DNA of 64,000 bases from Riptortus pedestris (lineage: Eukaryota > Arthropoda > Insecta > Hemiptera > Alydidae): positions 99,041,001 through 99,105,000 of the forward strand of contig CM032228.1 of assembly GCA_019009955.1 (NCBI GenBank), in the 5' to 3' direction. The notes beneath the pieces were generated by a model. The model was not told the origin of the DNA. It saw only the letters and a list, made by a program, of their open reading frames with translations, and did no database searches. The translations under genes and the position numbers were made by a program. This document shows positions 38,201 through 48,905 of this stretch, one piece after another (the stretch's first letter is position 1; every line of letters begins with the position of its first letter).

Positions 38201-39153
38201 AGGATAATTATATTAATTTTAAAATAAAATAGGTTACTAACAAGTAGTGCATCTTTTACTTTAATAAATATGAAAGGTCAACTCCTTTGATATAGTTCTC
38301 TCTGTTACAATTTTTTTTAAAAAGATGGAGGCTCTTACTGGACATTTTAAGGTGTCCTCTATAAAAAAAATAAAAAAAAAAATCTAATTTTCTAATGCAC
38401 TGACAATCAACCAAAGTAGAAGCGGTCTAAATGTAAATTTTTGAATATAAGTTGAGTTATATTGGCCTCGTTCACTATGTCGGCGAGATTCTTTCCGCTC
38501 CGTCGACATGGATTGCTTTTTATCGGTGGAATGGTAGCACTAGCCCTGTCCGCTATTAAGAAGGGCCGAGGCTAGGGAGATGGTAGGCTGAGGTTTTGAT
38601 GAGACTGGGGATGAAGAGTTGATGGGGTATCTGCTGGCAGTAGCCGTTCGAAATATGGCCCTTCCTGGCGGTCAGCCAGTCTCTCTAATTGGATTGCTCT
38701 ACACCAATGCTCTACATTACTTCAAGCTCCAACTTAACCTTCTCCCTCTTTCCTTCGACTACTTACTCGGAATTTAAACTTCTTGTGTACTCCCTCCAAG
38801 GGCGAGAACGTATGGCTTCGATTCCAGTCTGCCCGATGCAATTTTCCAACTCAGTTATAATAGATAAATAGCCCAGCACTTACCGCCAGGAATACCCAAC
38901 TCAACTACTTTAACTAACTTGAACGAAGAAGATTAACTTCGTCACTATGTGTTGCTGCAGTTCCCTGCCTACTTTAACAACCCACTGGAACCCGTTAATG
39001 CAACCTCTGATAATCAGTGGTAGTCAATTGGATCAAGTTCATTAGCTACTCATCATATGACAGGATATGAATATTTGATGTGAATATATATAGGACGTGA
39101 TCCACAAGGTCAATTTGCTAAAACAGAAGGTCAAACGGTACTGGGAAGGAATA
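38201..39153. other. Unassigned DNA with a GC-richer block
   Basis: 38460-38990 contains CTATGTCGGCGAGATTCTTT and GAAGGGCCGAGGCTAGGGAG; composition suggests a degraded repeat, family unknown. Confidence 0.45.
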
Positions 39154-39157
39154 ATAT

Positions 39158-39712
39158 TGTTACGTTTATTGCCAAAATCAGTTATAAACGTTGTTGATTA
39201 GAGTTCTTTTGGATTCCAAATTAAACACACACAAGTTCCAAAGTTTTTATCACTGCACAACTTATTTAACAATGCACTACGCACTTAATTATTCTTAACT
39301 ACTACTCACAGTATGCACTGATAGCTTCACTGTTCTTGTTATTACACAGTCCAATAACTCACTCACGATCACTGAAGTTCACAAAAACACGGCACTGCAC
39401 TGATCTTTACAGAGTCACGGCACAACACTGTTCTTCACATAAAACACTTTACCGCACTGCAACTAAGTCGCACTGTTGCACTGAACGCACTGATGATCAC
39501 TTGAAGACAGCTGAGAACAAATTAAACTGAACTAGGGTAGGCCGGATTCTTTTATAGCTTGTCGGAAAACATCAAAAGATAATTGTCTGGACTCTTCGAA
39601 ATCTGGTATAGCCAAGGACGAGCGGACCATATGGTGGCACCCTTTGATCTCCGTACTTCCCAAATACGTGACTATCTCGGTTTAATTTTTCATTTATTTA
39701 ATTTTCGCATCA
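39158..39712 (-). mobile_element. Solo LTR, 555 bp, same family as 45.7 kb
   Basis: Reverse copy. On the plus strand it starts TGTTACGTTTATTGCC and ends AATTTTCGCATCA, the complements of the 45.7-kb LTR ends. ATAT flanks both sides (39154-39157 and 39713-39716). The TATA box is in CTTTTATAGC (reverse of GCTATAAAAG) near 39549. Shared blocks include ATGCACTGATAGCTTCACTG and CACGGCACTGCACTGATC. It is less conserved toward its 5' end. No retrotransposon genes lie on either side, so it is a solo LTR. Confidence 0.75.
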
Positions 39713-39716
39713 ATAT

Positions 39717-41544
39717 ATTCTATGCTTGGGTTCTTTTTTTTACTCCAAAATATTGTGAAAATTGTAAAGTTGGTGGTGGGTTATAAGATTAACACATTGA
39801 TGGTATCTACTACTTCAGTAAAAGGAAAAGCCGAACACTCAACGAAAAGTTTTTTTCGTCTTCGTACAAGAGGCAAGGAGCTGGAGTTAACCACTTTAAG
39901 AGGAACCCCTTAAATTGAACAAGTTTATGACCAAGAAGTTGTTTTATGCTTCATAGTAGACGAAATTGGTTAAACTTAACATAAATTATGCTCTTTGCAT
40001 AGTGTCTTACAGCCAGCGGATGTTGGACCGCTTTGTCGGCAGGAAAATGGAAACACTGGTCCATGTGGTCACAAAATTGACCAAATTAGATGTTGATGGT
40101 CATGATGTCACACCACCGGCTTAAGCGTAAAAATAAAGAGCTCCGGAAGGTAAAGGGCTCTATTTAATGTAAAGAACTGGTCTTAATGTGGGTCTACCAT
40201 GGTTTAATGCCTTCCAGTTTTTATACTCAGAGTAAAAATCAACTACAGAATCCAAGGTATTAGATCAATAAATATAATTGTTGAATTTTATCTTTTTTTC
40301 TTGATTTCTGACCCTTCTGAATTAATTTTTTGGACCCCACATGATTTCCATGGAATTGACAAGGCATTCCCCCCCCTTTTTTTTAATTGTAAATTCTTCG
40401 AATATGCCATTCCCGGAATCTCGTTCGACCTCTACCACGAAAATTTACCTTCTTGAGACATTATTTATTCTATAATACCACTAAAATGGAGATTAATTAT
40501 AATATTAAGGAAAAATGGCTTAATTAGACTAAAAATTAAAGTTTGCTTTATGAATCACAGTTGCGTTATGCAATAAAAAGGCATGAACTAAATTAGAGGC
40601 AGACAATAATTGCGATCTTAGAACTTAATGGAAAAGTGAACAATAGTGCAGTAAGTAAAATTAACAAATTTTAAAACCAACACGTTATTAGATTATAGTT
40701 GAGTATAGTCGGTAGGTAAATATTTTTTAACGGCCAATGTCGTTTAATTTTTTATAGTTTGCATATAACTAGATGGATTATTAAGAGTTATTGGATTTAA
40801 CAAATGTTTTTACCATTTAATTTGTCATTCATTAAGAACAAGGCTTTTTGTGTTATTAAATATGTCTTATACCTAATGTAGCATTATAAAATCCTTGTTC
40901 AAAGGACTGTTTATCGCAAATAGTTATGCTTGCCTTCCAAAGTTTTTATTTTCAATTATACTGGCATAACCGAGTAGCCGATGAATAATAATATTAATAA
41001 TAATGAGCTTTTATGCAATTTCTGCATTTTTCCCAATGTTGGGTTGCTAAAGAATGTTTTTCAGTAGATGTAATTTAGTGGCAGTATAACTGAGTGAACC
41101 ATTTATGTTTTAAAGTAATGTCTCCATTAAAGTATTATGGTGCATTTCATTGTATCTAATTATCTTTAATTATCGTCTTTCTTTATTATGGTTTCTACAA
41201 TGTGATTCTAAATGTTCAAATGTTATATGATTGTCAACGTGTCTATGGCATCGATTATTTAAAGTATTTACAAATATGAGAATTTGTTTTGGAATCCGAT
41301 TCCTTCAAATAATATATTATCTCTCGTTTCAAATAATTTTATTTTGTAGCTCTTATTAATCCTCCCACTACATACTTTTAATATAGCCTACAATCCTTCC
41401 TGTTGACGAATAATATTTCGCTAACCCCATTTCTGGATTTTTCAAATTGGTTCGTGTCAATATCTATTAAAAGCCGAAAAAATGTTTTTGCGGTTTCAAT
41501 TATGTGTAAGTGCGTTCATTAATAATAATTTATTTAATTAATTA
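39717..41544. other. Unassigned DNA
   Basis: No recognised element. A short stretch near 40010-40130 is GC-richer (TTACAGCCAGCGGATGTTGG) but has no open frame of note. Confidence 0.5.
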
Positions 41545-41690
41545 TTTTATTCTGATATGGCTAATTGGGACGGAATATCTACAGGTTGCCCTTTACTAGC
41601 CAGGGTGGGGATAAGGATTTTATTTAATGAGGCCGTCACAAAATAAATTCCTAATGCCCAGGCGGGAATCGACTCATCACTGTAGGCTTA
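41545..41690 (-). mobile_element. tRNA-derived SINE, partial, reverse
   Basis: CTAATTGGGACGGAATATCT, CTAGCCAGGGTGGGGATAAG and CCCAGGCGGGAATCGACTCA; the part upstream of box B is missing. Confidence 0.7.
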
Positions 41691-42239
41691 TGTTATTATT
41701 ACCTGTTCGAATCTCTCCTTTTATCGTTTAAGACCACCATGAAAACGTTCCTCACTTCTTACTTACGGACAGTAAAAGTCAATTAATTATAAAAGTTAAC
41801 CGAATTAATTAATTTCCTTTTTTCAAAAACAATAGTCTTTTATTCATCACATGCTTTTAAATTTCCGACTTTCAGAATTTGGCATTTAGAACTTGAAATT
41901 TCTAAGTGAGTCACCAATTCATATAGGTTTGGTATAAAGAATTCTTCTGTGATATTTTATATTCTTTGCGACCTATATTATAATGTAGTTCGTGGGATTT
42001 TATAAAGTGCGGGTTTAAATAAACACTTTGTGCAAACATTTTGACACATATATTTTTTGTTTTATCTTTAATACTTTCAATTACTGTAATGCCGTCATTG
42101 TCTCTACGTTGTCTTGGAATCAAGTTGTCCGAAAAATAGAAATATGTTTCACGGCTTATTGTAATATCAAAATATGCGAAACGGTCAAGCAAAATTTAAA
42201 AACCTTCGATGTTTTCTGTATTATTTCGTGATGTGATCA

Positions 42240-42560
42240 GAAATATCAAGTTTGTTACCAGCTGAAAGCCGATCGTGGGAGGTGGGTTTAGAGGGCGGTA
42301 ATTCCGATAATGGGAAATACCTTCATTATTATATGTAATTTGTATGCAACTAATTTTATTGAAACTTCAATTCCCTATAAATAATATTATGTACCTATTG
42401 TCTTTATTACGAATATTAACTGATATATTTGCACTTAATAGTTTTTCTACTCCTACTCATGACATATTAACAATCTGTTGTATTGTCAAACACTTTTTCG
42501 AAGTTTAGTTGAACTTGTACAATATCTGAGGTACATGTAAATACCTTGCGTGATGCTGTA
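42240..42560 (-). mobile_element. HINE-A fragment, middle part
   Basis: Contains CAAGTTTGTTACC, GGTGGGTTTAGAGGG, a TTGAAACTTCAA block and CTACTCCTACTCATGACATA in the order of a reverse HINE-A copy, without termini. It is followed by a second HINE-A remnant in the same orientation. Confidence 0.55.
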
Positions 42561-42579
42561 ATCTATTAAGATTTTTACT

Positions 42580-42997
42580 TTTTCCCTCCAAAATATTGTT
42601 TTGATCAATACCATATTTGATATTTAACCGTTTCATTCAACAATTTCATTAGGCATGGCTGAAATCGGACTTGGGAGAGGTTTAGAGGGAGAAAGAATTG
42701 AAGATTCGAGATATCACGGTCACTATGAGCTTTATCGAAAAGGTTGTTGGAATTTTAATTTTCTACAATCAGTGTTAAAAACATTTTACTTAAATTTATT
42801 CCTATGTTTTCAGCCTCAATAGACCCTCACTAATAATCATCTGATTTTTATTATAAGTAACTGAGTTAGTTTCAAAAGTGTTTAAATATGCTTCGTACTA
42901 CTTGAGAAATAGTAAATAAATTGTGAGGTGAGAAGACTAGTGCGTCATAACAGCACGTGGGAAATCTGCTTAGTTTACGCAGCCCCTGCTTGATGGA
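42580..42997 (-). mobile_element. HINE-A remnant with intact 5' end
   Basis: Reverse copy. GGCTGAAATCGGACTTGGGA and GAGGTTTAGAGGGAGAAAG are internal blocks. It ends GGGAAATCTGCTTAGTTTAC then GCAGCCCCTGCTTGATGGA, the HINE-A 5' terminus read in reverse. A central part (about 42780-42940) is unlike other copies. Confidence 0.6.
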
Positions 42998-43532
42998 TTT
43001 TTTAAACTTAAAGAAGCCTTCTTGGTAGTTCACAAGATGGTCATTTAGATGCCCAAGGCCTAGACAAAGTTTGCCCACTTTTTGTCTCTCTGTAACAAGT
43101 ATTCAAAAGAATTTGTTTTATTAGAATGGTTCCAAATTGTAACGTCCGATAGATCTCCTATCTCTTTCTGTATTAGTGTTAGGCTAGTCAGCAGTTTGGG
43201 TCAGGTTTAAAAATAATTTATTTTATATAGTTCCAATAAATAATAATAATAACTTTTCCTGACCCAAGAACTTAAAATTCAGTAAAAAAAAGTATTTTAG
43301 TTTTGCTACTTCTTGTGGATTGTCATCAATATAAATAAATCATAACCAGAAGTACTTTTAATATTCGCTCAAGGAGTTTTTTCTTGGAAATGTATTTTAT
43401 TTTGGCGTGTTTCTAAAATTCATTATTTGTACTCATAGTATAGAATCACCGCAGTCATATTTGGTCACAAGTTAGTGCAAGACATGAGTTGTTTGTGAAC
43501 TTAACGTCGTTTTGTTCGGTCAGTTCTATGTT

Positions 43533-44496
43533 TTAGCAGATTTCCCTTAAGGGAAATCAGCTATTGAGGTCGTACTCATGACGCGAGTTTCAAAAAATTT
43601 CTTCAAATGTCCATCGATCCTACCCAGGAGATGACGAAAATGAGGTCCGTTCAAAATTTTATATATGTATATATATATTTGTCTGTTAACGCTCTAGCGG
43701 TCGCAATTTTTGTTTAATCGTTACGAAACTCGATATTTAACTGTTTTATGTAAAAAGACAGATCAAGTTCGTTAATGGCTGAAATCGGACCAGAGGAAAG
43801 GGGGGTTTAGAGGGGGGATTTTCGAAAATTCAAAATATCTCCGTTATTATTCATCGGATCGAAAAATTGTATATAACTAATCTTATTGCAAATTAAATTT
43901 ACTATAAATATTGTTATATGCGTTTATTCTCTATCTTGAATATTAACCGAGATATTTGCATTTTTCAGTTTTTAGCAAACCGCCACTTCTACTTATGTTA
44001 CGTAAACAATACTCTGCTACATAATAAATCACATTATTGGAAGTTTAAATACCAAAAATTTTATTCAAGAGACCTTTATTATACGAGAAACATGCAAATA
44101 TGTCCTGGTGACTCCCCTCCCTCCATCTTAAAGTTTTGGACTACTAAAATTTTATTGATTGAGATAACAATTATTCTGACTCATTATTAATTACAGTACT
44201 AGATATAGTAAATAGTTCTCAATAAAATTAATGTGTTAATTAAATTAAAAAATTAAAAAATTAATTCTGATATATTTCAGTAATTGTTTTTCTTTCCGGT
44301 GTGAAGCGGGCAGACCCGTTTGTTTACATTTCTAACCTAACGCTTCCTGTCGGCAGGTTATTGAAATTGGATGAAACATTTCTTATTTCCGTTTGTATTT
44401 ATTCACGGTGTTGTTGTGTTACCAGTATGTATATTTATCTATTACTAAACTTCACGAGGGAAATCTGCTTAGTTTACGCAGCCCCTGCGTGACGGA
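43533..44496 (-). mobile_element. HINE-A copy, full length, best preserved
   Basis: 964 bp in reverse. The CTAA end is preceded by the perfect 20-bp palindrome GATTTCCCTTAAGGGAAATC at 43533-43560. A (TA)n tract is near 43660-43680, and the 5' end reads TCCGTCACGCAGGGGCTGCG at 44496. It carries the subterminal repeat AAGCAGATTTCCC near the 5' end, matching GGGAAATCTGCT at the 3' end. It can serve as reference copy for the family in this window. Short open frames in it are also found in the copy at 8971-9913, but only because the DNA is similar. Confidence 0.85.
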
Positions 44497-45732
44497 CGCA
44501 GTTTTGCTCTGGTTTGTTCCGATCCTAAACTATTTATGACGACCTTATGAATCCTATTTGATTTACCATCAACGTCTTCATAATATTCTTTGCTATACAC
44601 ATTAGTAGGAACGATTGAATAACTTCTTGGATACACAATAATGCAATTATAAACGGTCATTTTTGGTAGAGTTATACTGCGAATTAAGCCATTTTAGTTG
44701 GTGGAATTTGGACCTTACAACAGAAATGTACAATTCAAAATAGACATAAACTTGCGGTTAAATGATGATGCATGTAGATTGGTTTATACTGGAATACATA
44801 TTCATTACTAATTTATATGCTAGTATGTTATAACTCAATCAATAATTACAACGCTACAAAGCACCTTTTGGTGGGAAAACATTTATTTGACCGTAATTAC
44901 ATGGTACAACATTTTGCCCTTTGGAATATGGAAGAAGAAGAAACCAGAATTGATTTTGTAGAATATAATATTTTTTTTTTTGTTGAATAGAATTAAAAAA
45001 AGACGGATGAAAACTATTGAAATTTCAACAAGAAATCTCTGAGTTTACTGTGTTACTATATGAGTTACCTACAGCTTATAGGGAAAACTATATTGGAGTT
45101 TAATAATCACCCTATTATACACAAATTAAATAGTCATGTTCTAGGTTGCCCGGGACAAATAGCTCCATGATTATTTGGCGTTCTTTACTTCTATTTACGA
45201 TTCGGCATAAATAATAGTGTTTCAATTTTAAGTATTCATAATTATGCTTATAGCAACAGATTACTTATTTATTGATGCTGCTACAATGGCGGTTCATCTT
45301 AAAGAAAATGTAACTATACAAAATCTAAAAGGAGGTACAATGTATAATATTTTGTTTTATCTTTTGTTTACTGTGTAATATGGTTTCACAAAATGAAAAT
45401 ACATAAATAAATTTAGATGCAGTCATATTATATGATAAACTATGCAGTCACACAGGCGTGCATGTGAAAAGACAAGCTCTTAACTTGAGAAACCACCCAA
45501 CGTTCCAAAAAAGCCATCCAAATCACAACGATGGCAGCAATTTTATGTACATAATAACAATTATTAAAAATTCCCTTCAAGTTTATGTCTAGAAGGTAAA
45601 CTTCATGTTTATAATGGTAAATAACATATTCAGTAAAGTATAACTTATTAACGCACCAGTGTTAATAAATACCAGAAATAACTGGTCCCTATCACTTCCA
45701 CCTCCCCAACGTGAACATATATATATATATAT
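44497..45732. other. Unassigned DNA between HINE-A and a solo LTR
   Basis: Nothing recognised; short (TA)n just before the LTR. Confidence 0.55.
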
Positions 45733-45736
45733 ATAT

Positions 45737-46336
45737 TGTAGCGAAAATTGTATATGAAACATTAAACAGAGTTAATCACTTATTTAAGAAGTACGAAGTA
45801 GATCAAAGTAGCCGACCTATGGTCTAGCCCGTCTTCGGCAATACCCATCCGGGATCTGGAAATGTCGAGACAAGTCCCTTTTGATGACAATCGCCCGAAT
45901 ATAAAAGCGGCTCAATTCGTTAGTTAGAGAGTTAGTTTGTTCTCAGCTATCAACAAGTGATCAACTGTGTGCTCTTTGTTTTATTTCTTTGCAGCTTTAG
46001 TGCGTTTTAGTAGAAGTGCGGAAAAGTATTGTGCCGTGTAAAAGTAAAGGGACAGTGCAGTACCGTTATCTTTGAGAAGGTCAGTGCAGTGCCGTGTTTA
46101 TTTCTGGACTTCAGTGATCGTGAGTAAGTTATTTGACTTTGCAATAAGAAGAACAGTGAAGCTATCAGTGCATACTGTGAGTAGTAGTTGAGAATAATTA
46201 ATCAAGTGTGTAGTGCATTGTTAATAAATTGTGCAGTGATAAAAACTCCAAAGCTTGTTTGTTTAATTTTGCGATCCAAAAGAACTCTAATAAACAACGG
46301 TTATTTTTTTTACAAAGTTTTGTAATATACGTAACA
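45737..46336 (+). mobile_element. Solo LTR, 600 bp, with 4-bp target duplication
   Basis: Starts TGTAGCGAAAATTG and ends ATATACGTAACA, so TG...CA ends with TGT/ACA symmetry, flanked by ATAT on both sides (45733-45736 and 46337-46340). Inside are a TATA box in GAATATAAAAGCGGCTC (about 45898-45915), a putative transcription start region about 30 bases on, repeated AGTGCAGTGCCGTG motifs, and AATAAATTGTGCAG as a possible polyadenylation signal. The same arrangement occurs in reverse at 39158-39712. Structure and 4-bp duplication suggest a Gypsy-group LTR, but no internal domain is present to prove it. Confidence 0.8.
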
Positions 46337-46457
46337 ATATATAAACTATATATATATATACAACAGGCTCCCTGAAGATGGACATTACGGCAATCATTAG
46401 AAAAAGTTCCATTTTCAGCCATTCATTTCCTATTCATCAACTATGCTCATCATCAAT

Positions 46458-46466
<9 letters not shown>

Positions 46467-46498
<32 letters not shown>
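46467..46498. repeat. (TA)n microsatellite after CA units
   Basis: ACACACACATATATAT-type transition, about 14 TA units, 130 bp after the solo LTR. Confidence 0.93.
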
Positions 46499-46502
<4 letters not shown>

Positions 46503-46582
46503 TTCTGGTTATAATTATTTGAATTTCGTACTACGATTATTTATTTTACTTTTTTTTTTATTGTTACTTGTTATTTATTATT

Positions 46583-46620
46583 TTCCCGATTAGCCTAAGT
46601 TGCAAAAAGTGGACGTAAAA
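46583..46620 (+). mobile_element. SINE 3' fragment
   Basis: CCCGATTAGCCTAAGTTGCA then AAAAGTGGACGTAAA is identical to the corresponding part of the SINE at 32.6 kb for about 35 bases, but nothing else of the element is present. Confidence 0.6.
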
Positions 46621-47584
46621 GTGGAAAAAAAAAATTATTATCTATTTTACTTTGTACAATTTTTGAATTTTTTAAGGACAAATCACCTTTGATGTGATGC
46701 CCATAAATAAATAAATCTTCAGTGCTATCTTACTGAAATACTAATACTATTTTTATTTTTGTGGTTTTTTATTTCAGTAAATCTTTGATATTACAAATAG
46801 ATTTTTTTAACACTACATATCCAACTTAAAGTTTAGGTTTCGTGGAAATACGGATTAGATTTAGAAGATGTTACCTTTGTTGGTATTGTGGCGTCATCCA
46901 TTCTCTTACTGTCTCTGCGAATTGTGGTTTATGCTTTCCCTATTAACCAATCATCTACGTTTATTTTCTTATATCTATTTTAAAAATAAAACGTATTAGG
47001 ACTTGAAACTCCTGGAAGAGACTTTGCGATTGGGTGAATGAAAATAAAGAGAAATTAAATATGATGAGAGAAGTTGGATTCTAAATATACAGAAGGAAAC
47101 AGGATGCTAAACGAGTTCCACTGAGGATAGAATAAGAAGCAAAGAAGTACTGGAGTACTTCGCTTCTATTTGACAAATAAAATATTCAGTTAGAAGGCTT
47201 AACCTCGTGATGCCAGCGCCTTCTATTACCCGCTCTATACATTATTTAAGCAACCCCAATTGTAACAATCGCCTCGCTTCTTCTTGGTCTATAATTAGAA
47301 ACTCATCCCAATTTTAATTTAATTTCATGTTTCATTAAATATATTTTATTTATTTATAGTACTGTTTCCTTTGGGAATAAATTAATCAGTTTTTTATCTT
47401 CTAAATTTTTAATAAGGGGAGGGATATTTAAATGGTTAAGTCGTAACAAAAAGACCATAATAAATAAAAGAAGAAAATAAAAATCATATTATTTTTTCTT
47501 GATATTGCTAATGAAACATCATAAAAAATATATTTTAATAAAATAAAATTACATAACTATTTAAAATTACATAAACTATATTTT
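46621..47584. other. Unassigned AT-rich DNA
   Basis: No element recognised apart from the SINE scrap just before it. Confidence 0.55.
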
Positions 47585-48285
47585 GAATTTTCAAAATCCC
47601 TCTCCCTCTAATCACCCCCCCCCCATTCCTAGTTTGATTTATCCTAATCATAAATATAGGGCCCGATTTATCCTAATCATAAATATAGGGTCCGATTTAT
47701 CCTAATCATAAATATATGGTCCTATTTATCCTAATCATAAATTTTGGGTCCGTTTTATACTAATCATAAATATTGGGTCCGATTTATCCTTATCATAAAT
47801 ATATGATCCGATTTATCCTAATCATAAATATAGGGTCCGATTTATCCTAATCATAAATATAGGGTCCGATTTATCCTAATCATAAATATAGGGTCCGATT
47901 TATCCTAATCATAAATATAGGGTCCGATTTATCCTAATCATAAATATAGGGTCCGATTTATCCTAATCATAAATATAGGGTCCGATTTATCCTAATCATA
48001 AATATAGTTTCCGATTAATCCTAAACATAAATATAGGCTCCGTTTTATCCTAAACATAAATATAGGGTCCGATTTATCCTAATCATAAATATAGGGTCCG
48101 ATTTATCCTAATCATAAATATAGGGTCCGATTTATCCTAATCATAAATATAGGGTCCGATTTATCCTAATCATAAATATAGGGTCCGATTTATCCTAATC
48201 ATAAATATGATATTTATTGTTACATAAAACAGTTAAATATCGAGTATGGTTAGCATCGAATGATCATTTTCCAGACAAGGGCGTA
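47585..48285 (+). mobile_element. HINE-A fragment carrying a 29-bp tandem array
   Basis: Begins with the HINE-A block TTTTGAATTTTCAAAATCCC and CCTCTAATC plus a C run. It then enters the tandem array where the normal element has TAGTCCGATTTCAGCC, and resumes with ACATAAAACAGTTAAATATC and GAGTATGGTTAGCATCGA. The array therefore grew inside a HINE-A copy. Confidence 0.6.
47630..48217. repeat. 29-bp minisatellite, about 20 units
   Basis: The unit is GGGTCCGATTTATCCTAATC then ATAAATATA, 29 bp by spacing (for example 47833 to 47862). The middle block 47833-48000 is almost identical unit to unit; edge units carry changes (GGGCCC, TTTTGGGTCCG, TAAACATAAATATAGGCTCC). It lies within a HINE-A fragment and begins from a sequence resembling that element's GTCCGATTT block. 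Confidence 0.92.
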
Positions 48286-48289
48286 AAAT

Positions 48290-48764
48290 CTTATTTGATG
48301 AAGTCATCGCACAACGAATTTGCATGTATCAAACATAACAAATGTTCCCTGGAAAGAATATTTTTTTATTTCAGCTTAGAGTAAAGAGGTTCATGTTATA
48401 ACAGCTTATTGTTATTAAGAAATGAACAGAAATAGGGATTTACTGATGGCTGATAACTAATAATTCCAAATATCTCGGTTAATATTCACCTTACAGAAAA
48501 TATTAACATACAATGTTGGTAGGATGAAAAAATTCTGGGATTCTGGCGTAGCCAATACCAACTCAGAATTAACATACAAAAATTTATAGACAATTAAATG
48601 TACAATAACATTAGTTCTATACAATCTTTCGATCCAACGTATAATAAGGGTAAAATTTAGAATTTTTGAAATTCTCCCCTTTTAAACCTCCCCCTTCCTG
48701 CAATCCGATTTTAGCTGTAACAATAACGATAAAACAATAACTCTGACCGTTATAGCGGTAACAG

Positions 48765-48802
<38 letters not shown>

Positions 48803-48905
48803 GTCAGCTCCTTGGTAGGATCTATAGATATTTGAGTAAATTTTTGGAAAATCGCATCAAGAGTACAGCCTCAATAGCCGACTTTCCTTAACGGAAATCT
48901 GCTAA
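48290..48905 (+). mobile_element. HINE-A copy, 5'-truncated
   Basis: Contains CAAATATCTCGGTTAATATT, TCGATCCAACGTATAATAAG and GACCGTTATAGCGGTAACAG, a (TA)n tract at 48764-48799, and the 3' end ACTTTCCTTAACGGAAATCT then GCTAA. The palindrome has lost perfect symmetry. Confidence 0.65.

Noticed and set aside
42872..43078. 68-codon minus-strand frame starting MGKLCLGLGHLNDHL
   Set aside because: Partly overlaps a HINE-A terminus and has no recognised domain or splice context.
47630..48217. CRISPR-like or satellite array of 29-bp units
   Set aside because: Units are contiguous without spacers and embedded in a HINE-A copy.
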